64,000 nucleotides of DNA from Agrobacterium fabrum str. C58 (GTDB taxonomy: Bacteria; Pseudomonadota; Alphaproteobacteria; Rhizobiales; Rhizobiaceae): positions 1,672,001-1,736,000 of the forward strand of contig NC_003062.2 in NCBI RefSeq assembly GCF_000092025.1. Reading direction: 5' to 3'. This document shows positions 48,301 to 56,825 of this stretch, in pieces. Each line of letters starts with the position of its first letter. Positions within the stretch are counted from its first letter, which is position 1. A program made the translations under genes and the position numbers. The notes beneath the pieces are model-generated. The model had not been told where the DNA came from. It was given only the letters and a program-made list of their open reading frames with translations, and did no database searches.

Positions 48301-49142
48301 CCGGCGAATTCGGTGATGGCCGCATCGGCGAAATCTTCATCGACATGCACAAGGAAGGCGCCGCCTTCCGGGCGATGATGAACAACTTCGCCATCGCCAT
48401 TTCGCTCGGCCTGCAATATGGCGTGCCGCTGGAAGAATATGTGGAGGCCTTCACCTTCACCAAGTTCGAACCCGCCGGCATGGTGCAGGGCAACGACGCG
48501 ATCAAGAACGCCACGTCGATCCTCGACTACGTGTTCCGCGAACTCGCCGTCTCCTATCTCGGCCGCCATGATCTCGCCCATGTCGATACGTCCGACTTCT
48601 CCAACACGGCACTCGGCAAGGGTATCCAGGAAGGCAAGACCAACCTGCTCTCCACCGGCTGGACACGCGGTTACAAGCCGACGCTGGTTTCCAGCAACGA
48701 AGGTGACCGCGCCGCTTCCGAGCCCAAGGGTTCGGCAACGGCAGCCCCGGCACGCGGCTCCGCCAACGTCACCTCCTTTGCCGGCTCCGCCGCCCGCAAG
48801 CTGGAACCAACGGTTGCCATCACCACTTCTGAAATCGTCTCCTTCAAGCGCGATTATGAAGAGCGTGCCAAGGAGCTGGCGGAAGAGATTGCCGAAGAGG
48901 TGATCGACGAGGTGGTTCAGGAAGCCCAGCAGACCGCCACCGCCCTCTTCTCCGACAAGGCCGCCGCCGACGCGGCATCGGCCAAGGCGGAAGCCAAGAA
49001 GAAGGAAAACGAACGCCGCATGCGCTCGATCGCGCAGGGCTATACGGGCAATATGTGCTCGGAATGCCAGAACTTCACAATGGTGCGGAATGGTACTTGT
49101 GAGAAGTGCGATACTTGCGGTGCGACGAGCGGTTGCTCTTGA
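45324..49142 (+). CDS. nrdJ: vitamin B12-dependent (class II) ribonucleoside-diphosphate reductase
   Basis: 1272-residue adenosylcobalamin-dependent reductase making deoxyribonucleotides with or without oxygen. Active-site and allosteric regions include [30 protein letters not shown], the redox-cysteine C-terminus CSECQNF...CEKC...CGATSGCS, and a long linker rich in Ala/Glu/Lys before it. The GAGGACACG run is the likely ribosome-binding sequence. In Rhizobiaceae, NrdJ is the main reductase and makes cells cobalamin-dependent. The NrdR-like box upstream suggests repression. Confidence 0.97.
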   Translation: MRIERRFTKPGQSSYAEIEFRKAVSEIKNPDGSVVFRLADIDVPAQFSQVATDVLAQKYFRKAGVPKLLKKVEENDVPSFLWRSVADEKALKELPEAERYGSETDARQVFDRLAGTWAYWGWKGKYFSTEEDASAFKDELAYMLATQRVAPNSPQWFNTGLHWAYGIDGPGQGHFYVDPFTGKLTKSKSAYEHPQPHACFIQSVEDDLVNEGGIMDLWVREARLFKYGSGTGSNFSYLRGEGEKLSGGGKSSGLMSFLKIGDRAAGAIKSGGTTRRAAKMVVVDADHPDIEAYIDWKVNEEQKVAALVTGSKIVAKHLKAIMKACVNCEADNGDCFDPAKNPALKREIRAAKKDMVPENYVKRVIQFAEQGYKDIQFKTYDTDWDSEAYLTVSGQNSNNSVSLKDDFLRAVENDGNWNLTARKDGKVMKTLKARDLWEKISHAAWASADPGLHFNTTMNDWHTSPAEGPIRASNPCSEYMFLDDTACNLASLNLLQFKDAKTKRIDIADYEHAVRLWTVVLEVSVMMAQFPSRQIAERSYEYRTLGLGYANIGGLLMSSGIPYDSDEGRAIAGALTAIMTGVSYATSAEMAGELGPFPSFAPNRDNMLRVIRNHRRAAHGQSEGYEGLSVNPVALIHADCTDQDLVAHATAAWDKALELGEKHGYRNAQTTVIAPTGTIGLVMDCDTTGIEPDFALVKFKKLAGGGYFKIINRAVPESLRSLGYSESQIAEIEAYAVGHGNLNQAPAINPSTLKAKGFTDEKIEAVNAALKSAFDIKFVFNQWTLGADFLKGTLKVSDEQLSDMSFNLLDHLGFAKKDIEAANVHVCGAMTLEGAPFLKNEHLAVFDCANPCGKIGKRYLSVESHIRMMAAAQPFISGAISKTINMPNDATVEDCGAAYMLSWKLALKANALYRDGSKLSQPLNASLVEDEDDEDFVEELIQQPLAQQAVTITEKIVERVIERVSREREKLPNRRQGYTQKATVGGHKVYLRTGEFGDGRIGEIFIDMHKEGAAFRAMMNNFAIAISLGLQYGVPLEEYVEAFTFTKFEPAGMVQGNDAIKNATSILDYVFRELAVSYLGRHDLAHVDTSDFSNTALGKGIQEGKTNLLSTGWTRGYKPTLVSSNEGDRAASEPKGSATAAPARGSANVTSFAGSAARKLEPTVAITTSEIVSFKRDYEERAKELAEEIAEEVIDEVVQEAQQTATALFSDKAAADAASAKAEAKKKENERRMRSIAQGYTGNMCSECQNFTMVRNGTCEKCDTCGATSGCS

Positions 49143-49190
49143 GAGAAATAAGAGGTCTTCGTCAGATTCACACGAAGAAATAACTAAGAA

Positions 49191-49214
49191 CTGGCCAATA
49201 AAAATATTGGCCAG
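49191..49214. terminator. perfect stem-loop after nrdJ
   Basis: 10-bp perfect stem CTGGCCAATA/TATTGGCCAG with an AAAA loop, 49 nt past the nrdJ stop. No T tract follows on the plus strand, so it may end transcription weakly or protect the mRNA 3' end. Confidence 0.5.
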
Positions 49215-49268
49215 CTCGAAACCTAAAATCAGTAAACCAGTATTTTAACTTCTTTCGATCACTAATAA

Positions 49269-49643
49269 GTGTTCGTAAAATTGGACTGGTTTAAAATGAA
49301 AAAAACGGCACAGGCCCGTAAGGCATATGATTTATACAAGCAGAAAAATATATTAAAACTAATTATTCATACTATAAAGCTATGCTTATACACTGCGGCT
49401 CCTGCCACCGTAATTGCTTATTTGACAGACAACGTAAGCGGTTTATTCTACTTATTTTTTCCATTATTCATGTATTTTTTCTTTCCTGTCTGGTTCGGAT
49501 TTTATGTAGGCAGTGCTTTACTGGCACAGATGTCTGGCGAAAGCCTTGGGAGAGGAAGCTTACTTGGCAAGAATCCGTCTTTTCCCGACGTCACATTTCA
49601 TTTAACGGGCTTTAGAGTTAAGGATGAGAGCAATGAAAGTTGA
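49269..49643 (+). CDS. AT-rich hypothetical membrane protein
   Basis: 124 residues (GTG start at 49269; ATG at 49296 gives 115). Two hydrophobic helices are predicted within LIIHTIKLCLYTAAPATVIAYL and SGLFYLFFPLFMYFFFPVWFGFYV; the C-terminal 35 residues are polar. Codon use (TTA, ATA, AAA, TAT) and base composition are unlike all neighbours, a sign of recent transfer. No family recognised and no clear ribosome-binding site. It lies between nrdJ and a truncated-looking XRE gene. Confidence 0.55.
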   Translation: MFVKLDWFKMKKTAQARKAYDLYKQKNILKLIIHTIKLCLYTAAPATVIAYLTDNVSGLFYLFFPLFMYFFFPVWFGFYVGSALLAQMSGESLGRGSLLGKNPSFPDVTFHLTGFRVKDESNES

Positions 49644-49700
49644 GTGCAGAGCGAATAATCGGGTAAAATCGATCTAGTAAAATGGGCCCGTCTTCACGCC

Positions 49701-49988
49701 ATGACCGACGAAGACTCGGAAGCAAATGCACTTGCCGATCCCGACAACCCGCCGCTTTCCGCCGAACAGCTCGCCTCGGCCCCCAGAATGCCGCGCATCA
49801 AGATCATCCGCCGGGCGCTGAAGCTGACGCAGGAGGAGTTTTCCGCGCGTTATCATATTCCGCTCGGCACCTTGCGGGATTGGGAACAGGGCCGCAGCGA
49901 GCCGGATCAACCGGCCCGCGCTTATCTGAAGATCATCGCCGTTGACCCCGAGGGAACGGCGGCCGCGCTCCGTAAAGGCGCAACCTGA
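49701..49988 (+). CDS. XRE-family HTH protein, N-terminus probably lost
   Basis: 95 residues. The HTH is at about 38-75 (LKLTQEEFSARYHIPLGTLRDWEQGRSEPDQPARAYLKII), typical of the antitoxin/regulator encoded after a BrnT- or RelE-type toxin. The codons before the ATG, in frame back to 49659, read SGKIDLVKWARLHA and continue into MTDED, resembling the family's normal N-terminus (W-A-R-x-x-A-M-T-D-E), but no start codon exists there. An AT-rich insert immediately upstream seems to have replaced the original 5' end and any toxin partner. The ATG at 49701 has no ribosome-binding site. Confidence 0.7.
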   Translation: MTDEDSEANALADPDNPPLSAEQLASAPRMPRIKIIRRALKLTQEEFSARYHIPLGTLRDWEQGRSEPDQPARAYLKIIAVDPEGTAAALRKGAT

Positions 49989-49994
49989 CCCGCC

Positions 49995-51320
49995 TCACCC
50001 CATAAAATCCATCAGCAACTTCACATTCAGCGCCGCAATCACCACCGCGATCAACCACGCAATGGCCGAGAGCCAGAGTGGCGAGCGCAACTCACCCATC
50101 TTGGCCTTGTCGGAGGTAAACATCACAAGCGGGAAGACGGCGAAGGAAAGTTGCAGGCTGAGCACCACCTGCGTCAGGATCAGCAGCTGGCCCGTGCCGC
50201 TGTCGCCATAAAAGATGGTGACGCCGGCGGCGGGAACGATGGCGATGGCGCGGGTGATGAGGCGGCGCAGCCATGGGGCGAGCCGCATCTTGAGGAAACC
50301 TTCCATCACGATCTGGCCGGCGAGCGTTGCCGTGACGGTGGAATTGATGCCGCAGCACAGAAGCGCCACGCCGAACAGCGTCGGCGCTATGGCAAGGCCG
50401 AGCAGCGGCGCAAGCAGACTATGCGCTTCGCCGAGTTCGGCGACATTAGTCTGCCCCGTTTTGTTGAAGGTCGCCGCCGCGAGAATGAGGATCGAGGCGT
50501 TGATGAGCAAAGCGAACATCAGCGCGATGGTGGAATCGAGCGTGGCGAATTTCAGCGCCTCGCGTTTTTCGGCAATGGTGGGGCCGATTTCGCGGGTCTG
50601 CACGATGCCCGAATGCAGATAGAGATTATGCGGCATGACAGTCGCACCCAGAATGCCGAGCGCCAGATAAAGCATGTCCGGATTGGTGACAATCTCCGTC
50701 GTCGGCGCAAAACCGAGGATCACCTGCCCCCAGTCAGGATCGGCCAGCGCCAGCTGAATGGCGAAACACACGGCGATGACGCCGAGCAGCGTGATGACCA
50801 GTGCCTCCACCCAGCGAAAACCGAGCTTTTGCAGATAGAGGATCAGGAACACATCGAGCGCGGTGATGAGGACGCCAAGTTCCAGCGGAATGCCGAAGAT
50901 CAGGTTGAGGCCGATGGCGGTGCCGATCACCTCGGCAATGTCGGTGGCGATGATGGCGATTTCCGCGAGCAGCCACAGCACCATGGCAACGGGTTTCGGA
51001 TAGGCATCACGGCAGGCCTGGGCGAGATCGCGGCCGGAGGCGATCGCAAGACGGGCACAGAGCGACTGCAGCACAATCGCCATGATGTTGGAAACCAGCG
51101 CGACTGCCAGCAGCGTGTAGCCGAATTTGGAGCCGCCGGCGAGCGACGTCGCCCAGTTCCCGGGATCCATGTAACCGACAGCGACGAGATAGCCGGGGCC
51201 AAAAAAGGCCATTGCCCGGCGAAACGTGCTGGCATCCGGTTTGATGCGGATCGAACTGTGAACGTCAGACAGCGAGAGATCATCGCCGTTCCGTCGCCAT
51301 CCAAAGACTGGCTTGTCCAT
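49995..51320 (-). CDS. mntH: Nramp-family divalent metal (Mn2+) transporter
   Basis: 441-residue, eleven-helix proton-coupled Mn2+/Fe2+ importer. The metal-binding signature DPGNWAT is in helix 1 and [13 protein letters not shown] in helix 6; both are intact. The start is ATG 51320 ([10 protein letters not shown]); an ATG at 51335 is also possible. A Fur/Mur-type operator lies 36-50 nt upstream. It is convergent with the XRE gene, whose stop is 7 nt away. Confidence 0.94.
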   Translation of the reverse strand: MDKPVFGWRRNGDDLSLSDVHSSIRIKPDASTFRRAMAFFGPGYLVAVGYMDPGNWATSLAGGSKFGYTLLAVALVSNIMAIVLQSLCARLAIASGRDLAQACRDAYPKPVAMVLWLLAEIAIIATDIAEVIGTAIGLNLIFGIPLELGVLITALDVFLILYLQKLGFRWVEALVITLLGVIAVCFAIQLALADPDWGQVILGFAPTTEIVTNPDMLYLALGILGATVMPHNLYLHSGIVQTREIGPTIAEKREALKFATLDSTIALMFALLINASILILAAATFNKTGQTNVAELGEAHSLLAPLLGLAIAPTLFGVALLCCGINSTVTATLAGQIVMEGFLKMRLAPWLRRLITRAIAIVPAAGVTIFYGDSGTGQLLILTQVVLSLQLSFAVFPLVMFTSDKAKMGELRSPLWLSAIAWLIAVVIAALNVKLLMDFMG

Positions 51321-51355
51321 CTTCTGTGCTTTCATGGAAATCGAATTAATGCAAT

Positions 51356-51370
51356 TGCAAATCATTCTCA
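51356..51370 (-). promoter_or_regulatory. candidate Fur-family (Mur) box upstream of mntH
   Basis: On the minus strand TGAGAATGATTTGCA, matching the 7-1-7 Fur-type box TGATAATNATTATCA at 11 of 14 informative positions. In Rhizobiaceae the Fur homologue Mur represses Mn2+ uptake genes when Mn2+ is plentiful, which fits mntH directly downstream. Confidence 0.6.
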
Positions 51371-51482
51371 TAAAGAACATGAACTGGCAAGCGGAGTTTC
51401 ACGGAGGACTGCCGGTTCTCCCCCTCCCCGTCGTCCTCACTCCAAGCCGGAGGCCAGCCGGCCGAGGGGCCTGGAGGTGAAA
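51371..51482. other. gap between mntH promoter and the small genes
   Basis: About 110 nt, GC-rich with CCGG-type inverted repeats near 51450-51465. Beyond the mntH promoter elements nothing was recognised. On the plus strand it leads into a strong ribosome-binding site at 51473-51478. Confidence 0.4.
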
Positions 51483-51722
51483 ATGGCTCCTCTCGCCACG
51501 CCAAAGCGCATTGCCGGAACTGCGGCTCAAGGTCCGCATGACGAAAAGCAGAGTCGGACGTGCAGCGGCGCGTGCAGAATCACGACGCGCGGACCAGTGG
51601 AGAATGGGAGCTATAGAGAGCCGGGGCTTCCACCCCTCACGGCCTTGTCATCACCCCTGCCCGGCCATTTCGGAACAGCTACGAACCCGCCCGCGTTGAA
51701 TGATCAGGACGCAATTCAATAA
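51483..51722 (+). CDS. doubtful 79-residue ORF with a strong ribosome-binding site
   Basis: Starts MAPLATPKRIAGTAAQG and is Pro/Gly/Thr/Arg-rich with no membrane helix or family features. What supports it is GGAGGTGA ending two bases before the ATG, a near-perfect ribosome-binding sequence, and the 12-nt spacing to the next gene. Composition looks low-complexity, so it may be chance. Confidence 0.3.
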   Translation: MAPLATPKRIAGTAAQGPHDEKQSRTCSGACRITTRGPVENGSYREPGLPPLTALSSPLPGHFGTATNPPALNDQDAIQ

Positions 51723-51734
51723 CCGGGGAAGTTC

Positions 51735-51962
51735 ATGCGACACGGCCATAAATTCAGCCTGGCGAACCATCCGAGCCGATGGCCCAGATATATCATGGCG
51801 CACCGAAGGCCGCGTGACTGGCTGATGACGATTAGCGGCATCGTGCTGCTGTTCATCGTCGCCGCGGCGGTGGCCATGGGTTACCTCGTCACCAGCCATC
51901 CTGGCAAACCGGAGCCGAACTCCGGCATCGTGGAGGAACAGGCCGCGGAAAACCGCGGGTAA
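51735..51962 (+). CDS. small single-span membrane protein
   Basis: 75 residues: a basic N-terminal part (HRRPRDW), one clear membrane helix LMTISGIVLLFIVAAAVAMGYLV, then a short acidic tail. GGGGAAG precedes the ATG. Unknown function; convergent with the ABC transporter gene. Confidence 0.6.
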   Translation: MRHGHKFSLANHPSRWPRYIMAHRRPRDWLMTISGIVLLFIVAAAVAMGYLVTSHPGKPEPNSGIVEEQAAENRG

Positions 51963-51978
51963 GCGCAAAACCCAGGCC

Positions 51979-53712
51979 TTAGCTCAGGCCCGCGAGATGC
52001 CCGCTGAACTGCGCCTCATGCAACCGGCTGTAGTGGCCCTTGGCAGCCAGAAGCTCGGCATGGGCGCCGGTTTCGGCAATACCGGTCTGGTCCACCACCA
52101 CGATGCGCGAAGCATCGCGGATTGTCGCCAGCCGGTGAGCGATGACCAGCGTGGTACGACCCTTGGCAAGCTCCGTCAGCGATTGCTGGATGGCGCGTTC
52201 GGTTTCCGTGTCTAGCGCCGAGGTCGCCTCGTCGAGAATGAGGATCGGCGGGTTTTTGAGGAACATGCGGGCAATGGCAAGACGCTGCTTCTGCCCGCCC
52301 GACAATTTGACGCCGCGCTCGCCGATGACGGTGTCGAGCCCGAGCGGCATGGCCTCGATGACGCCATCCAGACGCGCGCGCCGCGCCGCATCCATGATCT
52401 CCTCATCGGACGCGCCAAGCCGGCCATATTCGATATTCTCGCGGATCGTGCCGCCGAACAGGAAGACATCCTGCTGCACGATGCCGATCTGGTTGCGCAG
52501 CGAGGCGAGCTTCATTTTCCTGATGTCGATGCCATCGATGGTGATCGAACCGCTGGTGACATCGTAAAAGCGCGGCAGCAGCGAGCAGAGCGTCGTCTTG
52601 CCTGCACCGGAGGGGCCGACAAAGGCCACGGTTTCGCCGGCGCTGATCTTCAGGTCGATATTGTCGAGAACCCGTTTGCCCTCGGCATAACCGAAACCGA
52701 CATGGCGATATTCGATGGCGCCTGACAGAGCCGGCGCGTCGATGGCGTCAGGCGCGTCGACGATATCGGGCGCAGTATCCAGAAGCTCGGTGAAGCGGCG
52801 GAAACCGGCAATGCCCTTCGGATACGTCTCAATGACCGAATTGATCTTTTCCACCGGCCGGAAAAACACGCCGACCAGCAGCAGGAAACCGACGAAGCCG
52901 CCTTCCGTGAGGCTGCCATTGAGAACGAACCAGGCGCCGCAGATCATCACGATCATCTGCGTCAGACGCATGCTCATATAGCTGAGCGAGGTGCTAGCCG
53001 CCATGATCTTGTAGGCATCCAGTTTGGTGCGACGGTATTTCTGGTTGTCCTTCTCGAACAGCGAGCGTTCGTGATCCTCATTGGCGAAGGCCTGCACCAC
53101 CCGCATGCCGCCGACATTTTCCTCGATACGGGCGTTGAAGTCCCCCACCCGGCCATAAAGCGCGCGAAAATTCTGCGTCATGCGGCCGCCATAACGGCTG
53201 GTTACCCAGGCGGTGACCGGCACGACGGCGGCGGTGACGAGCGCCAGTTGCACATTGACCGACATCATCAGCAGGAAAGCGCCGATGAAGGTCATGATGG
53301 CGATGAACAGATCCTCCGGGCCGTGATGAGCCACCTCGCCGATCTCTTCCAGGTCCTTGGTCAGCCGCCCGACCAGATGGCCGGTCTTCTGGTTGTCGAA
53401 ATAACGGAAGGAAAGCTTCTGCAGGTGATCGAAGGCCAGCCGCCGCATGTCGGTTTCGATATTGATGCCGAGCATGTGTCCCCAATAGGTGACGGTCGCC
53501 ATCAGCCCGGTATTCAGCACATAAATGACCAGCAGACCCACCGAGGCGGCGAGGATGATCCCCCATTGGCCGCCCGGCAGAAGCACGTCGACAAAGGCCT
53601 TCACCGCCATCGGAAAACCGAGTTCGAGCACGCCCGACAGGACCGCACAGGAAAAATCGAGAATGAACAGACCGCGATAGGGACGGTAATAGGCGAAGAA
53701 ACGGCGAAGCAT
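51979..53712 (-). CDS. ABC exporter, fused permease and ATP-binding protein
   Basis: 577-residue half-transporter: six-helix permease (residues about 1-300) followed by an ATPase domain with Walker A GPSGAGKTTL, signature LSGGQKQRLAIARMFL, Walker B ILILDEATSALD and the H-loop AHRLATI. This is the MsbA/multidrug/lipid group; the substrate is undetermined. The start is ATG 53712 (MLRRFFAYYRPYRG), where CCAGG precedes; the ATG at 53775 upstream has no ribosome-binding site and adds non-family sequence. It is divergent from the AI-2E family gene. Confidence 0.93.
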   Translation of the reverse strand: MLRRFFAYYRPYRGLFILDFSCAVLSGVLELGFPMAVKAFVDVLLPGGQWGIILAASVGLLVIYVLNTGLMATVTYWGHMLGINIETDMRRLAFDHLQKLSFRYFDNQKTGHLVGRLTKDLEEIGEVAHHGPEDLFIAIMTFIGAFLLMMSVNVQLALVTAAVVPVTAWVTSRYGGRMTQNFRALYGRVGDFNARIEENVGGMRVVQAFANEDHERSLFEKDNQKYRRTKLDAYKIMAASTSLSYMSMRLTQMIVMICGAWFVLNGSLTEGGFVGFLLLVGVFFRPVEKINSVIETYPKGIAGFRRFTELLDTAPDIVDAPDAIDAPALSGAIEYRHVGFGYAEGKRVLDNIDLKISAGETVAFVGPSGAGKTTLCSLLPRFYDVTSGSITIDGIDIRKMKLASLRNQIGIVQQDVFLFGGTIRENIEYGRLGASDEEIMDAARRARLDGVIEAMPLGLDTVIGERGVKLSGGQKQRLAIARMFLKNPPILILDEATSALDTETERAIQQSLTELAKGRTTLVIAHRLATIRDASRIVVVDQTGIAETGAHAELLAAKGHYSRLHEAQFSGHLAGLS

Positions 53713-53943
53713 GGCATGACCTGGAGATCGGGCGCGGCAATCTGACGCCGCGGAAAACGGGAGTTCAATTGTCATATTTCAATGCGCGCGCCAAGACCGA
53801 TGTTCTATTTTTACCAAAATCGTTCAATAGCTTCCGCAATAAACACACAACGGTAATGTGATCCGGTTATATTGCACTTATATGTATCGGTGTGACAAAG
53901 TGAATGCACCCCTTTGAGGGGAGAATGCGAGAAAGAGCCTGCC

Positions 53944-55182
53944 GTGAGTAACATTGACAGCCGTAAGCAGAATGGCGAACCGAGATGGCTTGGTCCCGCC
54001 AGCCCGACGCGGATCGCCCTGATACCGCCCATATCGGCTGCGCGCTGGCTTCTCCTTCTGGTCGTCCTTGCGGGCATCTATTTCTTCAACGGCTTTCTGG
54101 TTCCGGTTCTCGCCGCCCTCGTCATCGGTTTCGCCAGCTGGCCGGTCTATACGCGGCTTTTGCGGCAGGTGGGCGGCAACACCACGCTCGGCGCCACCAT
54201 TGCCATCATCCTCATCATCGCCTTCCTCGTGGTGCCGATCTTCATCGCCGCCTCCTATACGGCAACCGAAATCCGCGAATGGTTCGGCTGGGCGGTGCAT
54301 GTCAACAAGGCGGGCGCTCCCGTGCCGGACTGGATCGCGGCGCTGCCGGGCATCGGCCCCTGGCTCGGCGAACAATGGGTGAAATATATCGGCACGCCGG
54401 GCGCGATCGGCGAAGTGATCCAACTCGTCAGCGGTGCCAATATCGGCAATATCTACAGGGCGATCCTCGCCGCCGGCAACGGCGCCTTCCACCTCGTGCT
54501 GACCCTGCTGTTCATGCTGATCGCGCTGTTTTTCGTGTATCGCAACGGCGCGGGCTTCACCCGCCAGATCGATCTCGTGGGTGAGCGTATCCTGCCGACG
54601 CGCTGGGAACGCATTTCCCGCGTCGTGCCCGCCACCATCAGCTCCACCGTGACCGGCATGACTCTGATCGCCATCGGCGAAGGCATCATCCTTGGCATCG
54701 CCTACTGGATCGCCGGCGTGCCCTCGCCCGTCACGCTCGGCGTGCTTACCGGCGTCATGGCCCTCATTCCGGGCGGCGCGCCGCTTTCCTTCACGCTGGT
54801 GTCGATCTATCTGGTCGCCAGCGGCTCGCCCGCCCACGGGCTGGCGCTGTTCGTCTGGGGTTCTGTCGAACTCTTCATCGTCGACAAGACCATCCGCCCG
54901 AAGCTCGTCGGCGGCCCGATCAAGCTGCCCTTCCTGCCGACCTTTTTCGGCCTCGTCGGCGGCGTCAAGACCATGGGCTTCCTCGGCCTCTTCATCGGCC
55001 CGGTGCTGATGGCGCTGCTGGTCGCGATCTGGCGCGAATGGGTGCGTGAAGTGGAAATTTCCGCTGCCGTCAGCGCCGAGCTTCCGCCTCCGCCGCCCAC
55101 ACAGAACGATCCGGCCACGGAGGCCGTTTCGCATGAGGACGACAACGACGAAACGACAGCGTTTCGGAAAGCCGCTTTTTGA
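53944..55182 (+). CDS. AI-2E family transporter (PerM/YdiK-type permease)
   Basis: 412-residue inner-membrane protein with about eight helices in the family pattern: two N-terminal helices, a long soluble loop, then clustered helices including GVLTGVMALIPGGAPLSF and the FGLVGGVKTMGFLGLFIGPVLMALL end. Members include the AI-2 exporter TqsA and Na+/H+ antiporters, so the substrate is open. The start is GTG 53944 with GAAAGAG six bases upstream; the frame is open to a TTG at 53914 but that lacks a site. Confidence 0.9.
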   Translation: MSNIDSRKQNGEPRWLGPASPTRIALIPPISAARWLLLLVVLAGIYFFNGFLVPVLAALVIGFASWPVYTRLLRQVGGNTTLGATIAIILIIAFLVVPIFIAASYTATEIREWFGWAVHVNKAGAPVPDWIAALPGIGPWLGEQWVKYIGTPGAIGEVIQLVSGANIGNIYRAILAAGNGAFHLVLTLLFMLIALFFVYRNGAGFTRQIDLVGERILPTRWERISRVVPATISSTVTGMTLIAIGEGIILGIAYWIAGVPSPVTLGVLTGVMALIPGGAPLSFTLVSIYLVASGSPAHGLALFVWGSVELFIVDKTIRPKLVGGPIKLPFLPTFFGLVGGVKTMGFLGLFIGPVLMALLVAIWREWVREVEISAAVSAELPPPPPTQNDPATEAVSHEDDNDETTAFRKAAF

Positions 55183-55585
55183 TTGGTGAAGCCTGAGGCA
55201 GATGCCGCGGTTCAGGTAAAGATAGATAATCCGCGAACCTTGCATCCGTCCATGCTCGGGCTCATTTCGCGCATCTACGACTTATCGGTTCTCCGGTACG
55301 GGATTTGATTTTCGGTACGTTGCCGTCAGCCTCAAGTTTAAGTTTTCATTGAGGTCTGAAACGGGTTGGGAACGGTAAATACACCATCGGCGTCATCCTC
55401 GGCCCTGTGCCGAGGATCTAATCACGTCTAATAAAATCAATCTGTTGCAGATAACAGGGACAAGCCCGAGGCTGACGTTGGAGTGCTTGACGCGATCTGT
55501 TGTCCGTCGTCCGCTCTACTTTTCATGGCGTGTCAATTCCTTCGTTTCGGACACTGCAAGGTAGAGGCGAACCTGTGCCGTAGAC
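55183..55585. other. convergent intergenic region carrying a family B repeat
   Basis: About 400 nt between two convergent stop codons. The only structure seen is the repeat at 55391-55477. No gene or T-tract terminator recognised. Confidence 0.6.
55391..55477. repeat. family B intergenic repeat (B3)
   Basis: CGTCATCCTCGGCCCTGTGC followed by CGAGGATCTAATCACGTC, spacer with AAATCAA, then GGGACAAGCCCGAGGCTGACG. The left hairpin is intact; the right one has decayed (GATAACAGGGA instead of GATCCTCGGGA). Confidence 0.8.
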
Positions 55586-56041
55586 TTAAAGCGCCCTCTC
55601 CATGAACAGGCTCAGCGGATCGGGCTTATAAGGCGCAAAGGCCTCTATCTCCACAAATCCCTCCTTGCGGTAAAGGCCGATCGCCTCCGGCTGGCTGATG
55701 CCGGTTTCGAGCCGTATGGCGGAAAGACCAAGCTCCGTGCCACGCGCAACAAGCGTATCCATGATCAGCTTGCCGATCCGCAAACCCCGCGCCTCGGGAT
55801 CAACGAACATGCGCTTCACCTCCGCCGTGCCGTCACCCGCCTCCACCAGCGCACCGCAGCCGACCACTCGGCCATCGTGCCGGGCCACGAAAAACGAGAC
55901 ATTGTCCTTCTCGAGCGCGCCGATATCGACCAGGTGATTGCTCTCGGCCGGATAAAGCGAGGCCATATAGGCGTTGGAGAGATCGATGAGGCGCAGAACG
56001 GCTTCCTGGCGCGGCGTTTCAAGCTTGATTTCGATGGCCAA
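55586..56041 (-). CDS. GNAT-family N-acetyltransferase
   Basis: 151 residues with the acetyl-CoA-binding region KRMFVDPEARGLRIGKLIMDTLVARG (motif A, V-D-P-x-x-R-G-x-x-I-G at about residues 86-96) and the C-terminal RLETGISQPEAIGLYRKEGFVEI, of the type found in small-molecule or protein N-acetyltransferases. The substrate is unknown. It is divergent from the next small gene. Confidence 0.9.
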   Translation of the reverse strand: MAIEIKLETPRQEAVLRLIDLSNAYMASLYPAESNHLVDIGALEKDNVSFFVARHDGRVVGCGALVEAGDGTAEVKRMFVDPEARGLRIGKLIMDTLVARGTELGLSAIRLETGISQPEAIGLYRKEGFVEIEAFAPYKPDPLSLFMERAL

Positions 56042-56148
56042 TGCGATGCCTGCTTTCTTTCAAAAAATGCGTATTTCGTCGTAATGTCACTGCAATCGGG
56101 ATAGATGAGTTTCTAGAGCATTATTCCCGACAGAGGCAACCACACACC

Positions 56149-56562
56149 ATGAAAACAGCCCTCGTTCTCATGACCTTCCTTGGCTGCGACGACAGCGCCA
56201 CCGATTGCCATTACCTCGCTACTTCACAGCAGCGCTGGACGAGCATCGAACTGTGCGACGCCGTGTCGGAAAAGGAGCTGGAACGCTTCGCCAATGCCTC
56301 CTATCCGGTCGTGGTGGCCGTGTGCCAGACACCGGGTGAGCAGACCCCACAGACGGCCGGCACGCCTGCTGCCGCACCCGCCGACACACAACAGGCAACC
56401 GCAGAGGTTACGCCGAAGGAAGAGGAAAGCCTCACCAAACAGGCGATCGGCCGCGTCAGCCGCATCCTTCCTTCCACCGAAGGCATAAAGCACTTCCTGG
56501 GAACGCCGGTGAGGATGGTTGAAAACAGCTATTCGTGGATTGCCAAGCGGTTCGACAAGTGA
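56149..56562 (+). CDS. hypothetical protein with Pro/Ala linker
   Basis: 137 residues: an N-terminal domain with four cysteines (LGCDDSATDCHYLA, IELCDAV, VVAVCQTP), then an Ala/Pro/Thr/Gln-rich linker and a basic C-terminal helix region (AIGRVSRILPSTEGIKHFLGTPVRMVENSYSWIAKRF). No signal peptide or membrane helix is convincing. Conserved Rhizobiaceae proteins of this shape exist but have no known role. The ATG at 56149 is preceded only by a distant GAGG. Confidence 0.7.
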   Translation: MKTALVLMTFLGCDDSATDCHYLATSQQRWTSIELCDAVSEKELERFANASYPVVVAVCQTPGEQTPQTAGTPAAAPADTQQATAEVTPKEEESLTKQAIGRVSRILPSTEGIKHFLGTPVRMVENSYSWIAKRFDK

Positions 56563-56635
56563 TTGCGGGAAATTCCACGCCAGTTTCTTTGCCGCTGCGA
56601 CGCAGAGTTTTCCTCTAAGAGGAAAGCGCGCACCG

Positions 56636-56754
56636 CCCTCATTCCTGTGCTCGTCACAGGAATCCAGTCGACGCGCGTCTGCGCGACGGGAGGAGTCTTT
56701 TCAGCCCAAGGACTTGGTCTGGCTGGATTCCTGTGACGAGCACAGGAATGAGGG
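56636..56754. repeat. family A intergenic repeat, full copy (A4)
   Basis: 119 nt, same orientation as the copy at 29322: CCCTCATTCCTGTGCTCGTC, internal palindromes CGACGCGCGTCTGCGCGACG and GCCCAAGGACTTGGTC, then the complementary right arm ending AGGAATGAGGG. It lies between two convergent stop codons. Confidence 0.92.
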
Positions 56755-56825
56755 TGAGAGGATGCACTTCGTCGGGAAAATTAGGGCACTCATGGGATTT
56801 GCATCAACCGAAGAATAACCAGCCC

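Noticed and set aside
46500..48581. Long minus-strand open frame of 693 codons opposite nrdJ
   Set aside because: Antisense shadow: nrdJ motifs run through the whole interval on the plus strand, and the antisense product resembles no protein.
49995..51722. Single 523-codon plus-strand frame running from opposite mntH to 51722
   Set aside because: The part opposite mntH is antisense shadow; only the distal piece after the ribosome-binding site at 51473 was kept as a doubtful separate ORF.
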